Below are positions 35,880 through 45,522 of a stretch of 64,000 bases of DNA, in pieces. The notes under the pieces were generated by a model. It did not search any database. It saw only the letters and a list, made by a program, of their open reading frames with translations, and was not told where the DNA came from. The stretch is from Tolypothrix tenuis PCC 7101 (lineage in GTDB: Bacteria; Cyanobacteriota; Cyanobacteriia; Cyanobacteriales; Nostocaceae), in NCBI RefSeq assembly GCF_002368295.1, contig NZ_AP018248.1:1-64000 (forward strand), read 5' to 3'. Position 1 is the stretch's first letter. Each line of letters starts with the position of its first letter. The position numbers and the translations under genes are program-made.

Positions 35880-36407
35880 ATGAGCAACAGTCCCATGCAG
35901 CGAGGGCAGCAATGGTTAAAAACATTGCTGCTACTTACTGGGGTATCTGCTGAGGTTGAGGGTAATTTAGAACCAGCTCAACCTCAGGGCGGAGACTCCG
36001 AAGAACCAGATAACTACTGGTTGACAATTGATGAAACGCACCTCAAACCTGAGCAAATCAGAACTTTAATTGGTAGCGATGGTTCAGTGCTAGATGCAAT
36101 CCAATATCTAGCTAATTCAGTATTGAACATTAACCAACCACAAGAAGAGCAAGCTTCTTATACCATTGAGTTGAATGGCTACCGAGTCAAAAGAGAAGCT
36201 GAAATTCGTGCATTAGCAGAGGCTGCTTCTGAAGAAGTAAGAACTACAGGCAGAGAAGTAGAAATAAAATCCCTAAGTTCGGCAGAAAGGCGGCAAATTC
36301 ACACATTTTTAAAAGAATTTGCAGATTTAGAAACCTTTAGTCGCGGCAAAGAACCACATCGTCATCTTGTAGTTCGTCCAGCACTCGAGCCTGAGGGGAT
36401 TGGGTAA
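35880..36407 (+). CDS. jag: KH-R3H RNA-binding protein (Jag/KhpB family)
   Basis: A 175-residue RNA-binding protein. A KH-type segment (LIGSDGSVLDAIQYLAN) precedes an R3H domain with ERRQIHTFLKEFADLETFSRG ending in HRHLVVRP. The same gene follows yidC in many bacteria (SpoIIIJ-associated). ATG at 35880 is preferred to TTG at 35874, which overlaps yidC. Confidence 0.92.
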   Translation: MSNSPMQRGQQWLKTLLLLTGVSAEVEGNLEPAQPQGGDSEEPDNYWLTIDETHLKPEQIRTLIGSDGSVLDAIQYLANSVLNINQPQEEQASYTIELNGYRVKREAEIRALAEAASEEVRTTGREVEIKSLSSAERRQIHTFLKEFADLETFSRGKEPHRHLVVRPALEPEGIG

Positions 36408-36480
36408 TGGGGATCGGGGATTGGGGATTGGGTACTGGGTACGGGGAAAAACCTTGAACTTTGGCCCTTGACCCTTGACC
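36390..36480. repeat. STRR after jag
   Basis: GGGGATC/GGGGATT/GGGTACT units followed by TTGGCCCTTGACCCTTGACC units. A typical intergenic STRR. Confidence 0.8.
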
Positions 36481-36573
36481 ACCGCACTAAAAGCTAAAAT
36501 AAAGATCTAAATCTCAGCAATTTTGCTGGTAGTTAAACTAAGTTTCGTTTCGTGAGGGTATCTCACAAATCCT

Positions 36574-37080
36574 ATGGACGCAATTTTTATTCCGCAGCTC
36601 ACCAAAGCCCCGGAGCGGACAGAGGAAATTCAAGTTCAGGATTTTCTACCTGGTTTGGACACTTTGACTCCTGTTCGTGGTGTAATTCGCGTACAGCATC
36701 AAGGTAATTACTTAGAAGTGTCCGGTCAGGCAGAAGCAATTATTACTTGTACTTGTAACCGCTGTTTACAGCAATACAATCAGCGTTTAGTAGTTGATAC
36801 TCAGGAGGTTATTTGGTTAGACGTAACAGCTAATCAAATCAACGACTTGCCATTGGAACGGGAAGTAGCAGTGGAAGATTTGCTGGAAACTCTACCTCCT
36901 GATGGCTATTTTTATCCTGGTGAATGGTTGTATGAGCAGATGTGTTTAGAATTACCTCAACGCCAGCTATGTGACCTCAATTGCCCTGGTATTTTGAGTA
37001 CTGCGGCTGAAAGTTCACAAAAGTCAGTTGATAGCCGTTGGGCTGGTTTAGAGGCTTTGAAAAAGCAACTTCCGGGATAG
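36574..37080 (+). CDS. DUF177 / YceD-family protein
   Basis: A 168-residue protein of the DUF177 (YceD) family, linked in other bacteria and plastids to accumulation of 23S rRNA. The family's Cys pattern is present: two pairs, TCTCNRCLQQY near residue 70 and LCDLNCPG near 130, consistent with metal binding. It sits in a neighbourhood rich in translation genes. A role in rRNA or ribosome maturation is inferred from the family. Confidence 0.88.
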   Translation: MDAIFIPQLTKAPERTEEIQVQDFLPGLDTLTPVRGVIRVQHQGNYLEVSGQAEAIITCTCNRCLQQYNQRLVVDTQEVIWLDVTANQINDLPLEREVAVEDLLETLPPDGYFYPGEWLYEQMCLELPQRQLCDLNCPGILSTAAESSQKSVDSRWAGLEALKKQLPG

Positions 37081-37286
37081 TTGCTGGAATTGGTAATTAC
37101 TTTTCTTGTTGATTTTGAGCGCTTGGGCGCTCACTAAAGATATTTTAACTAGCAAAAATAAGCTATTACGCATTGCAGCAGAATATTTGCTAAGTTTCTA
37201 GCTGTTGTTGTTTTTAGTTTTTAGTTGTGAGAGACCATACAACCTTTAACAATGGGATTAAGAACTAGTAACACTAACAGCTACTT

Positions 37287-38798
37287 ATGAGCTTTCGTGA
37301 AGAGTTTAAACTGCTGCTGCGCGCCCGCTATCCTTTGATTTATATTCCTACATACGAAGAGGAACGGGTAGAAGCTGCAATTCGAGAAGAAGCAGCCAAC
37401 CAAGGTAATCGCCCTGTATATACTTGGGATTTTGTGGATGGCTACCAGGGAAACCCCAATGATGAGGGTTTTGGGCGACGCAACCCACTGCAAGCTTTGG
37501 AATTTATCGAAAAGTTACCAGCTGCAGCACCAGGGGTAATGATTCTGCGGGATTATCATCGCTTTTTAGAAGATGTAGCGATCGCGCGCAAACTTCGCAA
37601 CCTGGCGAGACTGCTAAAATCGCAACCGAAAAATATTGTCATACTATCCCCTCGGATTGCGATTCCGGACGACTTAAGCGAAGTTCTGACAGTTATGGAA
37701 TTTCCATTACCAGCCGCCGCCGAAATTCAAAAAGAGGTGGAACGGTTGCTACAAGTGACTGGTAACTCTCTTCCTAGTAAAGTCATAGATGACTTAGTGC
37801 GTTCTTGCCAAGGGCTATCAATGGAAAGGATTCGCCGGGTTTTGGCAAAAGCGATCGCCACTCACGGGGAATTGCAACCAGAAGACGTGGATTTGGTTTT
37901 GGAAGAAAAGCGGCAAACTATCCGCCAAACCCAAATTTTGGATTTTTACCCCGCCACCGAGCAAATTTCTGACATTGGCGGCTTGGATAACCTCAAAGAT
38001 TGGTTATTACGGCGGGGTGGTTCATTTACCGAACGAGCGCGACAGTACGGATTACCACATCCCCGTGGTTTAATGTTGGTGGGAATTCAAGGTACAGGGA
38101 AATCTTTAACAGCAAAAGCGATCGCTCATCATTGGCATTTACCTTTATTACGCTTAGATGTTGGGCGGTTATTTGGTGGTTTGGTAGGGGAATCAGAATC
38201 CCGCACGCGCCAAATGATCCAAGTAGCTGAAGCTTTAGCGCCTTGTGTGCTGTGGATTGATGAAATAGATAAAGCCTTCTCTGGACTGGGTAGTAAAGGC
38301 GACGCAGGAACCACTAGCCGGGTATTTGGAACATTTATTACCTGGTTAGCAGAAAAAACCTCACCTGTATTTGTCGTCTCCACCGCTAACGATATCCAAG
38401 CCTTACCACCAGAAATGTTGCGGAAAGGGCGATTTGATGAAATTTTCTTTGTCGGGTTACCAACCCAAGAAGAGAGAAAAGCAATTTTTAATGTCCATTT
38501 ATCCCGACTGCGCCCCCATAACTTGAAAAGTTATGACATCGATAGGCTAGCATATGAAACACCCGATTTTTCTGGAGCAGAGATTGAGCAAACTTTAATT
38601 GAAGCGATGCATATTGGATTTAGCCAAAATCGCGACTTTACCAACGACGATATTCTAGAAGCTGCCAGTCAGATCATACCCCTGGCACGAACGGCCGTAG
38701 AACAAATTCAGCAACTACAAGAATGGGCGGCGGCTGGACGAGCGCGATTAGCATCAAAACAAACACCTTTAAGCGATACCTTCGGTAAGCTACGCTAA
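37287..38798 (+). CDS. Ycf46-like AAA+ ATPase
   Basis: A 503-residue cytoplasmic AAA+ protein like plastid-encoded Ycf46. The N-terminal half (1-240) is the family-specific region beginning FREEFKLLLRARYPLIYIPT; the AAA module follows with Walker A LVGIQGTGKSLTAKA (near 265), Walker B CVLWIDEIDKAF (near 325), the arginine-finger region MLRKGRFDEIFFVGLP, and a C-terminal helical lid. Work in cyanobacteria links Ycf46 to photosynthesis and CO2 use, but the mechanism is unknown. A HIP1 site lies within the gene. Confidence 0.9.
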   Translation: MSFREEFKLLLRARYPLIYIPTYEEERVEAAIREEAANQGNRPVYTWDFVDGYQGNPNDEGFGRRNPLQALEFIEKLPAAAPGVMILRDYHRFLEDVAIARKLRNLARLLKSQPKNIVILSPRIAIPDDLSEVLTVMEFPLPAAAEIQKEVERLLQVTGNSLPSKVIDDLVRSCQGLSMERIRRVLAKAIATHGELQPEDVDLVLEEKRQTIRQTQILDFYPATEQISDIGGLDNLKDWLLRRGGSFTERARQYGLPHPRGLMLVGIQGTGKSLTAKAIAHHWHLPLLRLDVGRLFGGLVGESESRTRQMIQVAEALAPCVLWIDEIDKAFSGLGSKGDAGTTSRVFGTFITWLAEKTSPVFVVSTANDIQALPPEMLRKGRFDEIFFVGLPTQEERKAIFNVHLSRLRPHNLKSYDIDRLAYETPDFSGAEIEQTLIEAMHIGFSQNRDFTNDDILEAASQIIPLARTAVEQIQQLQEWAAAGRARLASKQTPLSDTFGKLR

Positions 38799-38842
38799 CG
38801 CCAGCTGCAATAATAGTTGAGTCAATCGATTTTAGATTTTGC

Positions 38843-38885
38843 GGAAAGTTGCGTGCGGGGGTTCCCCCCGTTGAGCAAACTTTCC
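38843..38885. repeat. Nested hairpin repeat after the Ycf46-like gene
   Basis: GGAAAGTTGC...GCAAACTTTCC encloses a second stem GCGGGGG/CCCCCCG. The following stretch (38895-39060) continues with dispersed-repeat sequence, including TTAGATTTTAGAxTTG-type units. It has no T-run, so it looks like a REP-type element rather than an intrinsic terminator. Confidence 0.7.
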
Positions 38886-39134
38886 AAGACAGATTGTAGA
38901 TTGACCCCGACAACATTTAGTACTTGGCTCAAGGATTGTAAATTTTAGATCTCCGGATTTGTTTCGCCCTAACTTGACGGGGTATATAAGTTACTGGTGT
39001 GCAGGGTCGCCCAAAAGTCTAAAATTGGCAATCTAAAATCTAAAATTTGCATTGTCCAGAGTCTAGATTCATTCACACTTGACCGTTGACCCTTGACTCT
39101 GGACAATTGACGATTGGTAATGAGGTTATAAAAT

Positions 39135-39677
39135 ATGTTTTCTAACTTACTTAAATTTATACTTGGGTTTCTATTGGCGATCGCTATTTTAATAGGTACT
39201 GGTGTTGCTACTGCACTCTATTTCATGAATAGAACCGCTATACCACCTACCAAACCAATTTTTGCCAACGATCATCCTTCACAGCGAACCCAATCTCCCA
39301 AAGCAACCGAAGCAGCAGCTACCAAAACTGAATCTCAACCAAAAGCAACTCCAACTCCAACTCCAACTCCTACAACTACAGAAACACCCAAAGCAGAAGA
39401 ATCACCCAAACCATTACCACCAGGAGCTTACCAAGGAAAAGTTACTTGGAACCAAGGCTTGAGTTTGCGAGCCGAACCAAAACAAGATGCTGAACGTGTG
39501 GGTGGGGTTGGTTTTAATCAAAAAGTGATAATTTTAGAGGAAAGTGACGATAAATTGTGGCAAAAAATTCGCCAGGAAGATACCAATCAAGAAGGCTGGG
39601 TGAAAGCAGGTAATACTGAAAAATTAGAAGGTAACGAAGAAGTACAACAGCCAGAAAAGCCACAACAAGACCAGTAG
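39135..39677 (+). CDS. Membrane-anchored SH3-domain protein
   Basis: A 180-residue protein with an N-terminal membrane anchor (about 5-31, LLKFILGFLLAIAILIGTGVATALYF), a Thr/Pro/Lys/Glu-rich periplasmic linker (about 45-98) that includes a short (TP) run, and a bacterial SH3 domain (about 100-165: GKVTWNQGLSLRAEP, VGGVGFNQKVIILEES, WQKI, EGWV). SH3b domains of this sort bind peptidoglycan or associate with cell-wall enzymes. The partner is unknown. Confidence 0.85.
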   Translation: MFSNLLKFILGFLLAIAILIGTGVATALYFMNRTAIPPTKPIFANDHPSQRTQSPKATEAAATKTESQPKATPTPTPTPTTTETPKAEESPKPLPPGAYQGKVTWNQGLSLRAEPKQDAERVGGVGFNQKVIILEESDDKLWQKIRQEDTNQEGWVKAGNTEKLEGNEEVQQPEKPQQDQ

Positions 39678-39763
39678 ATACGCAAAGTAGGCTGCTAAAT
39701 ATCTACATCGTAAATGAAATTAATTTATCGCAATTAAAATTAATAGAGTGATTCCATTGATGA

Positions 39764-39800
39764 ACCTGGCTAAGTTTTTCTTGCCAGGTCTCTTTTTTTG
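39764..39800 (+). terminator. Intrinsic terminator after the SH3 gene
   Basis: ACCTGGC (39764-39770) pairs with GCCAGGT (39783-39789), followed by CTCTTTTTTTG. Confidence 0.85.
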
Positions 39801-40081
39801 ATGATGTATTAATTTATTTTCTAGTCTTCGTTATCCTATAGTATACTGGTAGCAAAAATTCCTCATGGACTCGGGAAGAGGGGCGCATAGGCTAGGGACA
39901 AGGGGCTAGAGAAGCAAAATTTTCATTCTAGGTAATCCCCAAACACAAGTAATGGACTGACTTAAAAATGGCATTTGGCGTTTGGTGTTTCTATTACCAA
40001 TTACCAATTACCAATTACCAATTACCAATCCCCAATCCCCAGTCCTCAATACCCAATACCCAATACCAAACCCTCGATTTT

Positions 40082-41635
40082 ATGGAAGTCATTGGTGATC
40101 TACATAGCTCCACAGTCTACGAAGCATCCGCAACCCTAGAAATTGTTCCTGTCCCAGCTAATTTGAGAATCTGGAATTGGACAAAGCTTTCTAGCACCTT
40201 GGCGATGCGTTTTCTATCTGTAGCATTAACCTTGTCACTTCTCAGTATCGCTGGGCAAACTTTAGCAGTACAGAAAGTAGGAAGTAATGGCGCTGAAGTT
40301 ACAAACATACAGCAGTGCTTGCAAAAGTTAGGTTTCTTTCGTGGCCCAGTTAGCGGTAAGTTTGGTTCTATAACTCAGCAAGCAGTGATTGCATTCCAGC
40401 AGGCGAATAAACTACCTGCTGATGGAGTTGTAGGTGATAGCACTGCGCGATCGCTCCAACAAGCCTGTCGAGGTAGAATCGCCACTAATACTAGTAATAC
40501 TACCAGTGGTAATCTGCGACTAGGTAGCAGAGGCCCAGAAGTTGTGAAGCTACAACAACGTTTGCAACGCCAAGGCTATTTCCAAGGGCCAATCACAGGC
40601 TATTTTGGCCCGCAAACTCAACAAGCCTTAACTCGCTCTCAGCAAGGTGGGCGCAACTCTACCAAAATTTCCCAAGCACCCTCAAATATCCCCAGCGCCG
40701 GAGGGGAATATCCTATTTTGTTGGAAGGTAGCCAAGGCCCGGCAGTAACTAGGTTACAACAGAGGTTACAACAACTGGGTTATTTTAAAGCTACTCCGAC
40801 AGGTAAGTTTGGCCCTGTTACCAAAGATGCGGTGATTGCTTTTCAGCGCTATGCTGGGTTACCTGCTGATGGAATTACAAATCGACAAACTTGGAACCGA
40901 CTTTTAGCTCCTACTATTAGTCCTTCTAATCCAGTTATACCCAACACAACTAGTCTTGCGCCGCAACAAATTCGAGAACTACAAGAAGGTTTACGGCAGT
41001 TAGGATACTTGCAAGCTAATCCTACAGGTAATTTTGGCCCTTTAACTAGAGATGCACTACTGCGATTCCAGCGAGATTACCAATTAGCTATTGATGGTGT
41101 AGCTGATACACAAGCCTTGCAAGCAGTACGTGGCGTTTTGCAAAATAGACAAGCTTATCAAGCTCCTCAAGTTCCTCAAGCTCCTCCACAGACTAGAAAT
41201 TATCTCACAGTTGGCGATAGTGGCGATAATGTGAAAGCTGTGCAACAGCGTTTATTGCAATTAGGATTTTTTAATACAAATCCTGATGGTTATTATGGTG
41301 AAAATACTAGGTCTTATGTGTATGCATTCCAGCAGCATTCTGGTATTGCTCCAACTGGCAATGTAGATGCACAAACCTGGCAAGCATTAGGTTTAAATAC
41401 CTCTCCTGTGAATACTAATGCTAATAACAATCAAAATCGCTATGTAGTTGTGGTTCCAATTCATAATGCCGATACTCTCAACAAAGTACGACAATATATA
41501 GCTAATCCAGTTGTCGAAAAATCTGGTTTAGGAGATTATGTGAATGCAGGTAGATTTGGGAATAGAACAGAAGCAGAAAATTTATCTAAACTGTTACGCT
41601 CTTATGGTTTAGATGCTAGGGTAGAGTATTTTTAA
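40082..41635 (+). CDS. Secreted protein with five peptidoglycan-binding domains and a SPOR-like tail
   Basis: A 517-residue envelope protein. Five PG_binding_1 repeats are visible, each with the pattern G(S)xGxEVxxLQQxLxxLGYFxGPxTGxFGPxTxxAVxxFQ (starting near residues 68, 140, 210, 290 and 375). The C-terminal 80 residues (VVVVPIHNADTLNKVRQY... and VNAGRFGNRTEAENLSKLLRSYGLDARVEYF) resemble a SPOR domain, which binds denuded glycan strands. A membrane segment near residues 38-60 would export it. The frame opens at 39968, but those 38 codons are STRR; ATG at 40082 is the credible start. A cell-wall role is inferred. Confidence 0.88.
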   Translation: MEVIGDLHSSTVYEASATLEIVPVPANLRIWNWTKLSSTLAMRFLSVALTLSLLSIAGQTLAVQKVGSNGAEVTNIQQCLQKLGFFRGPVSGKFGSITQQAVIAFQQANKLPADGVVGDSTARSLQQACRGRIATNTSNTTSGNLRLGSRGPEVVKLQQRLQRQGYFQGPITGYFGPQTQQALTRSQQGGRNSTKISQAPSNIPSAGGEYPILLEGSQGPAVTRLQQRLQQLGYFKATPTGKFGPVTKDAVIAFQRYAGLPADGITNRQTWNRLLAPTISPSNPVIPNTTSLAPQQIRELQEGLRQLGYLQANPTGNFGPLTRDALLRFQRDYQLAIDGVADTQALQAVRGVLQNRQAYQAPQVPQAPPQTRNYLTVGDSGDNVKAVQQRLLQLGFFNTNPDGYYGENTRSYVYAFQQHSGIAPTGNVDAQTWQALGLNTSPVNTNANNNQNRYVVVVPIHNADTLNKVRQYIANPVVEKSGLGDYVNAGRFGNRTEAENLSKLLRSYGLDARVEYF

Positions 41636-41845
41636 GAGTCAATCAATTTTAGATTTTAGATTGACTGTACCCACAAGCAGATACAGCTTGGAGATTTGAG
41701 ATTTGTTCTAACCACGGCTGTACTTTTACTGAATAAATAATCCAAAATCCAAAATTTAAAATCTCAAATTGGAACGGTCAATATCAAAGGTGGAATGAAG
41801 GGAAAAATCTAACTCCAAATGACCAATTACCAATGATAAATTAAT

Positions 41846-44518
41846 TTAAGCTACTAAAAATGAAGGATTCATCCGACGGGATTTAGTTTTTTTTAGTAAT
41901 CTCGTTGTGTCTTCTGCCGATAAAGGGCGACTAAAGAGATAGCCTTGCATGAGTTCGCAATCTAGCAGTCGTAAAAAATTCCGCTGTTCTTCAGTTTCTA
42001 CGCCTTCGGCAACAACTGCAAGCTTTAATCCATGTGCTAAAGCAATAATTGCAGTTGTGATGGCAGCATCATGATTATCATCAGATAAATCTCTCACGAA
42101 AGACCTATCAATTTTTAAGCAATGGATCGGAAAATTTTTCAGATAACTGAGAGAACAATATCCTGTACCAAAATCGTCCATAGAAATAGAAACACCTAAA
42201 GCGTGTAATTCACTTAAAATTCTTTTAGTGAACTCAACATTTTTCATAGCAATACTTTCGGTAATTTCTAGCTCTAAACATTTATGGTTTAATTGCGTTT
42301 CTGACAATATCTGCTGCACCATATTTACTAAGTTTGGTTGCTGAAATTGGCGCGCAGAAAGATTCACAGCTACTGAAAGCGAGGGCAAATTAAGTGCATC
42401 TTGCCAAGCTTTATTTTGAGCGCAAGCAGTTCTTAACACCCATTCTCCAATTGGAATAATTAATCCAGTTTCTTCAGCCAGGGGAATAAACTTTTGGGGT
42501 GGAATTAAGCCTAATTCTAAGTGTCGCCAACGTAGTAATGCTTCTATTTTGGTAATTTCACCCGTGGTAATATTGACCTGTGGTTGATAGTAAACTTCAA
42601 ATTCTTGGCGTTCTAAGGCAGAGTGCAAGCTATTTTCTAAAGTTAGCAATTCTGAAGAACCAGAATTAATGGCTGAATTATAGAACTGATAATGATTTCG
42701 TCCTTGAGACTTGACGCGATATAGTGCCACATCAGCGTGTTTAATTAAAGTTTCGGCATCTTGTCCATGCATCGGATAAAGGGCAATACCAATACTGACG
42801 CTGATATGTAATTGGTAATTTTCGATTTCAAATACTGGTTTAAAAGCTGCTAAGATGCTTTCTACAATCTGGGTAACTTCTTGATTATCGTTAATTTCTG
42901 GCAAAATTAGCGTGAATTCATCGCCTCCCCACCGCGCTATGGTGTCAATCTCCCGCAGACATTCGATCAGACGTTGAGCCACAATTTGCAGTAATTGATC
43001 GCCAATGGCATGACTTAATGTATCGTTGATCACTTTGAAGCGGTCTAAGTCTAAAAAACACACTGCTAGTTTGGTATTGTGTTTCTGCGATTGTGCTAAA
43101 GCTTCTGAAAGTCGCTCATTAAATAGTACGCGGTTAGGTAAATCGGTTAACAGGTCGTGTAAAGCTTGATGACGGATTGTGGCTTCTGCTAATTTATGGG
43201 CTGTAATGTCGCGAAAACTCCAGACTCTACCGACTATTTTGCCGTTAATCCTCTGGGGTTGGGAATAACGCTCTAAAACTCTGCCGTCTTTAAAGGCGAT
43301 CGCATCATAAAGCTGTGTATCTGGATTAAAGTATAATTCTCTAATCGTAGCAAAATACTGTTCTGGCGCTTCTAGCTGTTTCATCGCCAATCTCAGCACT
43401 TCTTTATAATTTCCGGAGGTGATTAATGACTCCGGAATGCGCCACATTTGCAGAAACTTTTGATTAAAGCCTGCAATCTTACCTTGATTATCTATTACTA
43501 AGATGCCGTCGGCAGTAGATTCTAAGGTCGCCCATTGCAAAGACAGTGATTTTTCTAGTTCTGTTTGTATCCGCTTGCGCTCCGCAATTTCTCTGTGCAA
43601 CTCTGCTGTGCGTTCTTGTACTACATTTTCTAACTGATAAGCAGAATCTTGGGTTTCTAAAATTACTGTCTTGAGAGCATTATCTGCTAATAAGCGATCA
43701 TGTACTAGAGAAAGTACACCTGCTACCGCTTGCAAAAATGCTGTTTCTTTGGCTTCCCAAATTTGTGCTTCTTTGCAGTTATCAAATCCAATAAAACCGA
43801 CAAAATTACCTTTGGCGATGATTGGTAAAATCAATATTGTCAAAACATCCTCTAGGCCTAAAGCCTGAATTTCTGTTTTGTTCAAATCTGTGATTGTCTC
43901 AGCAACGATATCACCTCGCGCTAATAACTTTAACCAGCGTGGGCAGAATTTTGTATAAGATAGTTTGTGCCAAGAATGCTTTTCATTTTTGGATGTGATA
44001 CCTTCAGCGCACCATGTAGCTTGCAGATGCATGATTAAGTCATCATCATTAACATAATTTTCAAATATGTATACACGACTAACCTGACAAACTTTTCCCA
44101 GAGTTTGCAGAATTTCTGTATAACATCTGAGTCGGTTATCGAAATTCAGTAACGACTGTTCAATAGCAGCAAGAGCTTCTAAATAAAAAGTGCCACAATT
44201 AGAAGCCAATTCTTTGACAGACTGGCTCAATTGATTAGCTTCATCACTTTCGGCTGCTGGAGATTGGTTATTTATTAGGAATAAATTAGGGTTTTCCTCC
44301 TTAGTGAATAAGATTTCTGGAGTATTGGCTCTGAAAACTTTTCTGGAGGAAGTTTTTCGTTGATTTTCAACTTTTGATGAACGATAATTTGCCCTATATA
44401 AGGCAATTATTCTGACTCCTAAGTAGATACATAAACCAACCATCAAGACAAGCATAGTAGTTTCTTTTATGGTAGATGGCGCATTTTTAGCTTGTAGTAA
44501 TACCCTGGTAATTTGCAT
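41846..44518 (-). CDS. GAF-PAS-GGDEF-EAL cyclic-di-GMP turnover protein
   Basis: An 890-residue bifunctional c-di-GMP protein. One N-terminal membrane segment (about 15-40) is followed by GAF (about 115-265), coiled coil, PAS (about 320-440), GGDEF (about 450-615) and EAL (about 630-880). The cyclase motif RWGGDEF is intact, with a product-inhibition RxxD (REID) five residues before it. The phosphodiesterase motifs EALLRW, ITES, DDFGTGYCSL and KIDRSFV are also intact, so both activities are possible. Sensory ligand unknown. ATG at 44518 is preferred to TTG at 44524. No neighbours suggest its pathway. Confidence 0.93.
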   Translation of the reverse strand: MQITRVLLQAKNAPSTIKETTMLVLMVGLCIYLGVRIIALYRANYRSSKVENQRKTSSRKVFRANTPEILFTKEENPNLFLINNQSPAAESDEANQLSQSVKELASNCGTFYLEALAAIEQSLLNFDNRLRCYTEILQTLGKVCQVSRVYIFENYVNDDDLIMHLQATWCAEGITSKNEKHSWHKLSYTKFCPRWLKLLARGDIVAETITDLNKTEIQALGLEDVLTILILPIIAKGNFVGFIGFDNCKEAQIWEAKETAFLQAVAGVLSLVHDRLLADNALKTVILETQDSAYQLENVVQERTAELHREIAERKRIQTELEKSLSLQWATLESTADGILVIDNQGKIAGFNQKFLQMWRIPESLITSGNYKEVLRLAMKQLEAPEQYFATIRELYFNPDTQLYDAIAFKDGRVLERYSQPQRINGKIVGRVWSFRDITAHKLAEATIRHQALHDLLTDLPNRVLFNERLSEALAQSQKHNTKLAVCFLDLDRFKVINDTLSHAIGDQLLQIVAQRLIECLREIDTIARWGGDEFTLILPEINDNQEVTQIVESILAAFKPVFEIENYQLHISVSIGIALYPMHGQDAETLIKHADVALYRVKSQGRNHYQFYNSAINSGSSELLTLENSLHSALERQEFEVYYQPQVNITTGEITKIEALLRWRHLELGLIPPQKFIPLAEETGLIIPIGEWVLRTACAQNKAWQDALNLPSLSVAVNLSARQFQQPNLVNMVQQILSETQLNHKCLELEITESIAMKNVEFTKRILSELHALGVSISMDDFGTGYCSLSYLKNFPIHCLKIDRSFVRDLSDDNHDAAITTAIIALAHGLKLAVVAEGVETEEQRNFLRLLDCELMQGYLFSRPLSAEDTTRLLKKTKSRRMNPSFLVA

Positions 44519-44675
44519 AATCAATAACCTGATTTAATATATAACCAATCAGCATGATTTTTCTTTCTAAGTATTTTAATTTATTTTTATGTTGATATTT
44601 TACGTACTTAAATTTGCTGTAACATTTTGATTTTTGTAATTACCAATATTTTTAGTAGTAAGTCATAATTTCTTG

Positions 44676-44709
44676 ACTTTAGAGATATTTAGCTAAATAT
44701 CTCTAAAGT
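44676..44709. repeat. Perfect 34-base palindrome
   Basis: Each half is 17 bases: ACTTTAGAGATATTTAG followed by its exact reverse complement. It lies about 160 bases upstream of the GGDEF/EAL gene start. It could be an operator, a cruciform, or a transcriptional stop; no loop bases separate the halves. Confidence 0.8.
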
Positions 44710-45311
44710 TAGGTCGATAGATATTAATAAACATGAAAAACATCCCCGTGAATTAATGGGATATTAATTAAAAGAGAGTTGGACTAAATATGACAGATAA
44801 AACAACACTTAAATAGTGACTATCATATCAAATTTAGACATTTTGAATTTCCCTCTGCATAGTGAATCACATTAAAAAATATACTGTAAACACTATGTAT
44901 TTGTGAATAATCAAATATTATATGATTCTCTGCAAATTGCATAGTTGTACCGGAAATTAACTATTATAGAAATTTACATTTAGTGAATCTTTTATATTAA
45001 ATCTCTGTTTTTCTAATCTTATAAACTTAATATTAAATTAATATTTACTTTCGTTAATAAAACTTTAACAATTATTTAAAAATCCAATTTCTCTAGCAAT
45101 ATAAGAGATTTAATCGGGATTTTGGGCTTTTATCTGAAGATAAAACTCTTGATAAATAGATTGTTATTGAAACTTCAAGCAATCAAGGTTTATCTCATTG
45201 AAGATTTCAAATATAAATAATTAAAGCCGACAAATACCCATGAGATAAAATTTTCCTATATAGTATAAAAACAGACAAATCTATAGGACAATTTAGACAT
45301 GGTCTCTGTTT

Positions 45312-45358
45312 AAAAAGGAACAGCGAAGAATTTTATAGCTGAGAATCTGTTCCTCTTT
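45312..45358. terminator. Hairpin with T-rich arms in the non-coding kilobase
   Basis: AAAAAGGAACAG (45312-45323) pairs with CTGTTCCTCTTT (45347-45358), one internal mismatch, around a 23-base loop. It could terminate either strand; whether a transcript ends here is unknown. Confidence 0.45.
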
Positions 45359-45447
45359 GAAACTGCTAAGTGCTGAGTCAGGGACTGCCAGAAAATAAAT
45401 TATCCAATTTACAAGAGATCAGATTTTGATTTCTCCCCTGCTTGTTG

Positions 45448-45467
45448 AGACGCAATTAATCGCGTCT
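45448..45467. repeat. Dispersed AGACGC-type palindrome (one mismatch)
   Basis: AGACGCAATTAATCGCGTCT, the same element as at 18289 and 46471, here with one mismatch. It lies downstream of the SirB1-like gene. Confidence 0.8.
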
Positions 45468-45522
45468 TGGCCGTAGCCTATACTTGCTAAAGCGATTGAT
45501 TATTTTTTGAATTGGAAGTTTC

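Larger units (their letters stand above)
44519..45522. other. AT-rich non-coding kilobase
   Basis: A 1-kb stretch with no protein-coding frame of note and stops in all frames. It includes the 34-base palindrome and the hairpin listed separately and one dispersed palindrome. Composition is markedly more AT-rich than the flanking genes. It may hold unrecognised RNA or be decayed mobile DNA. Confidence 0.5.

Noticed and set aside
37117..37132. GAGCGC-TTGG-GCGCTC hairpin as a terminator after the DUF177 gene
   Set aside because: Only a six-base stem and no adjacent T-run; too weak to call.
38843..38885. Nested hairpin as terminator of the Ycf46-like gene
   Set aside because: No T-run follows, and the sequence looks like a dispersed repeat with a nested stem.
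39968..40081. N-terminal extension of the peptidoglycan-binding protein
   Set aside because: These codons read through CCAATTA and CCCCAAT repeats; the family-like sequence begins at ATG 40082.
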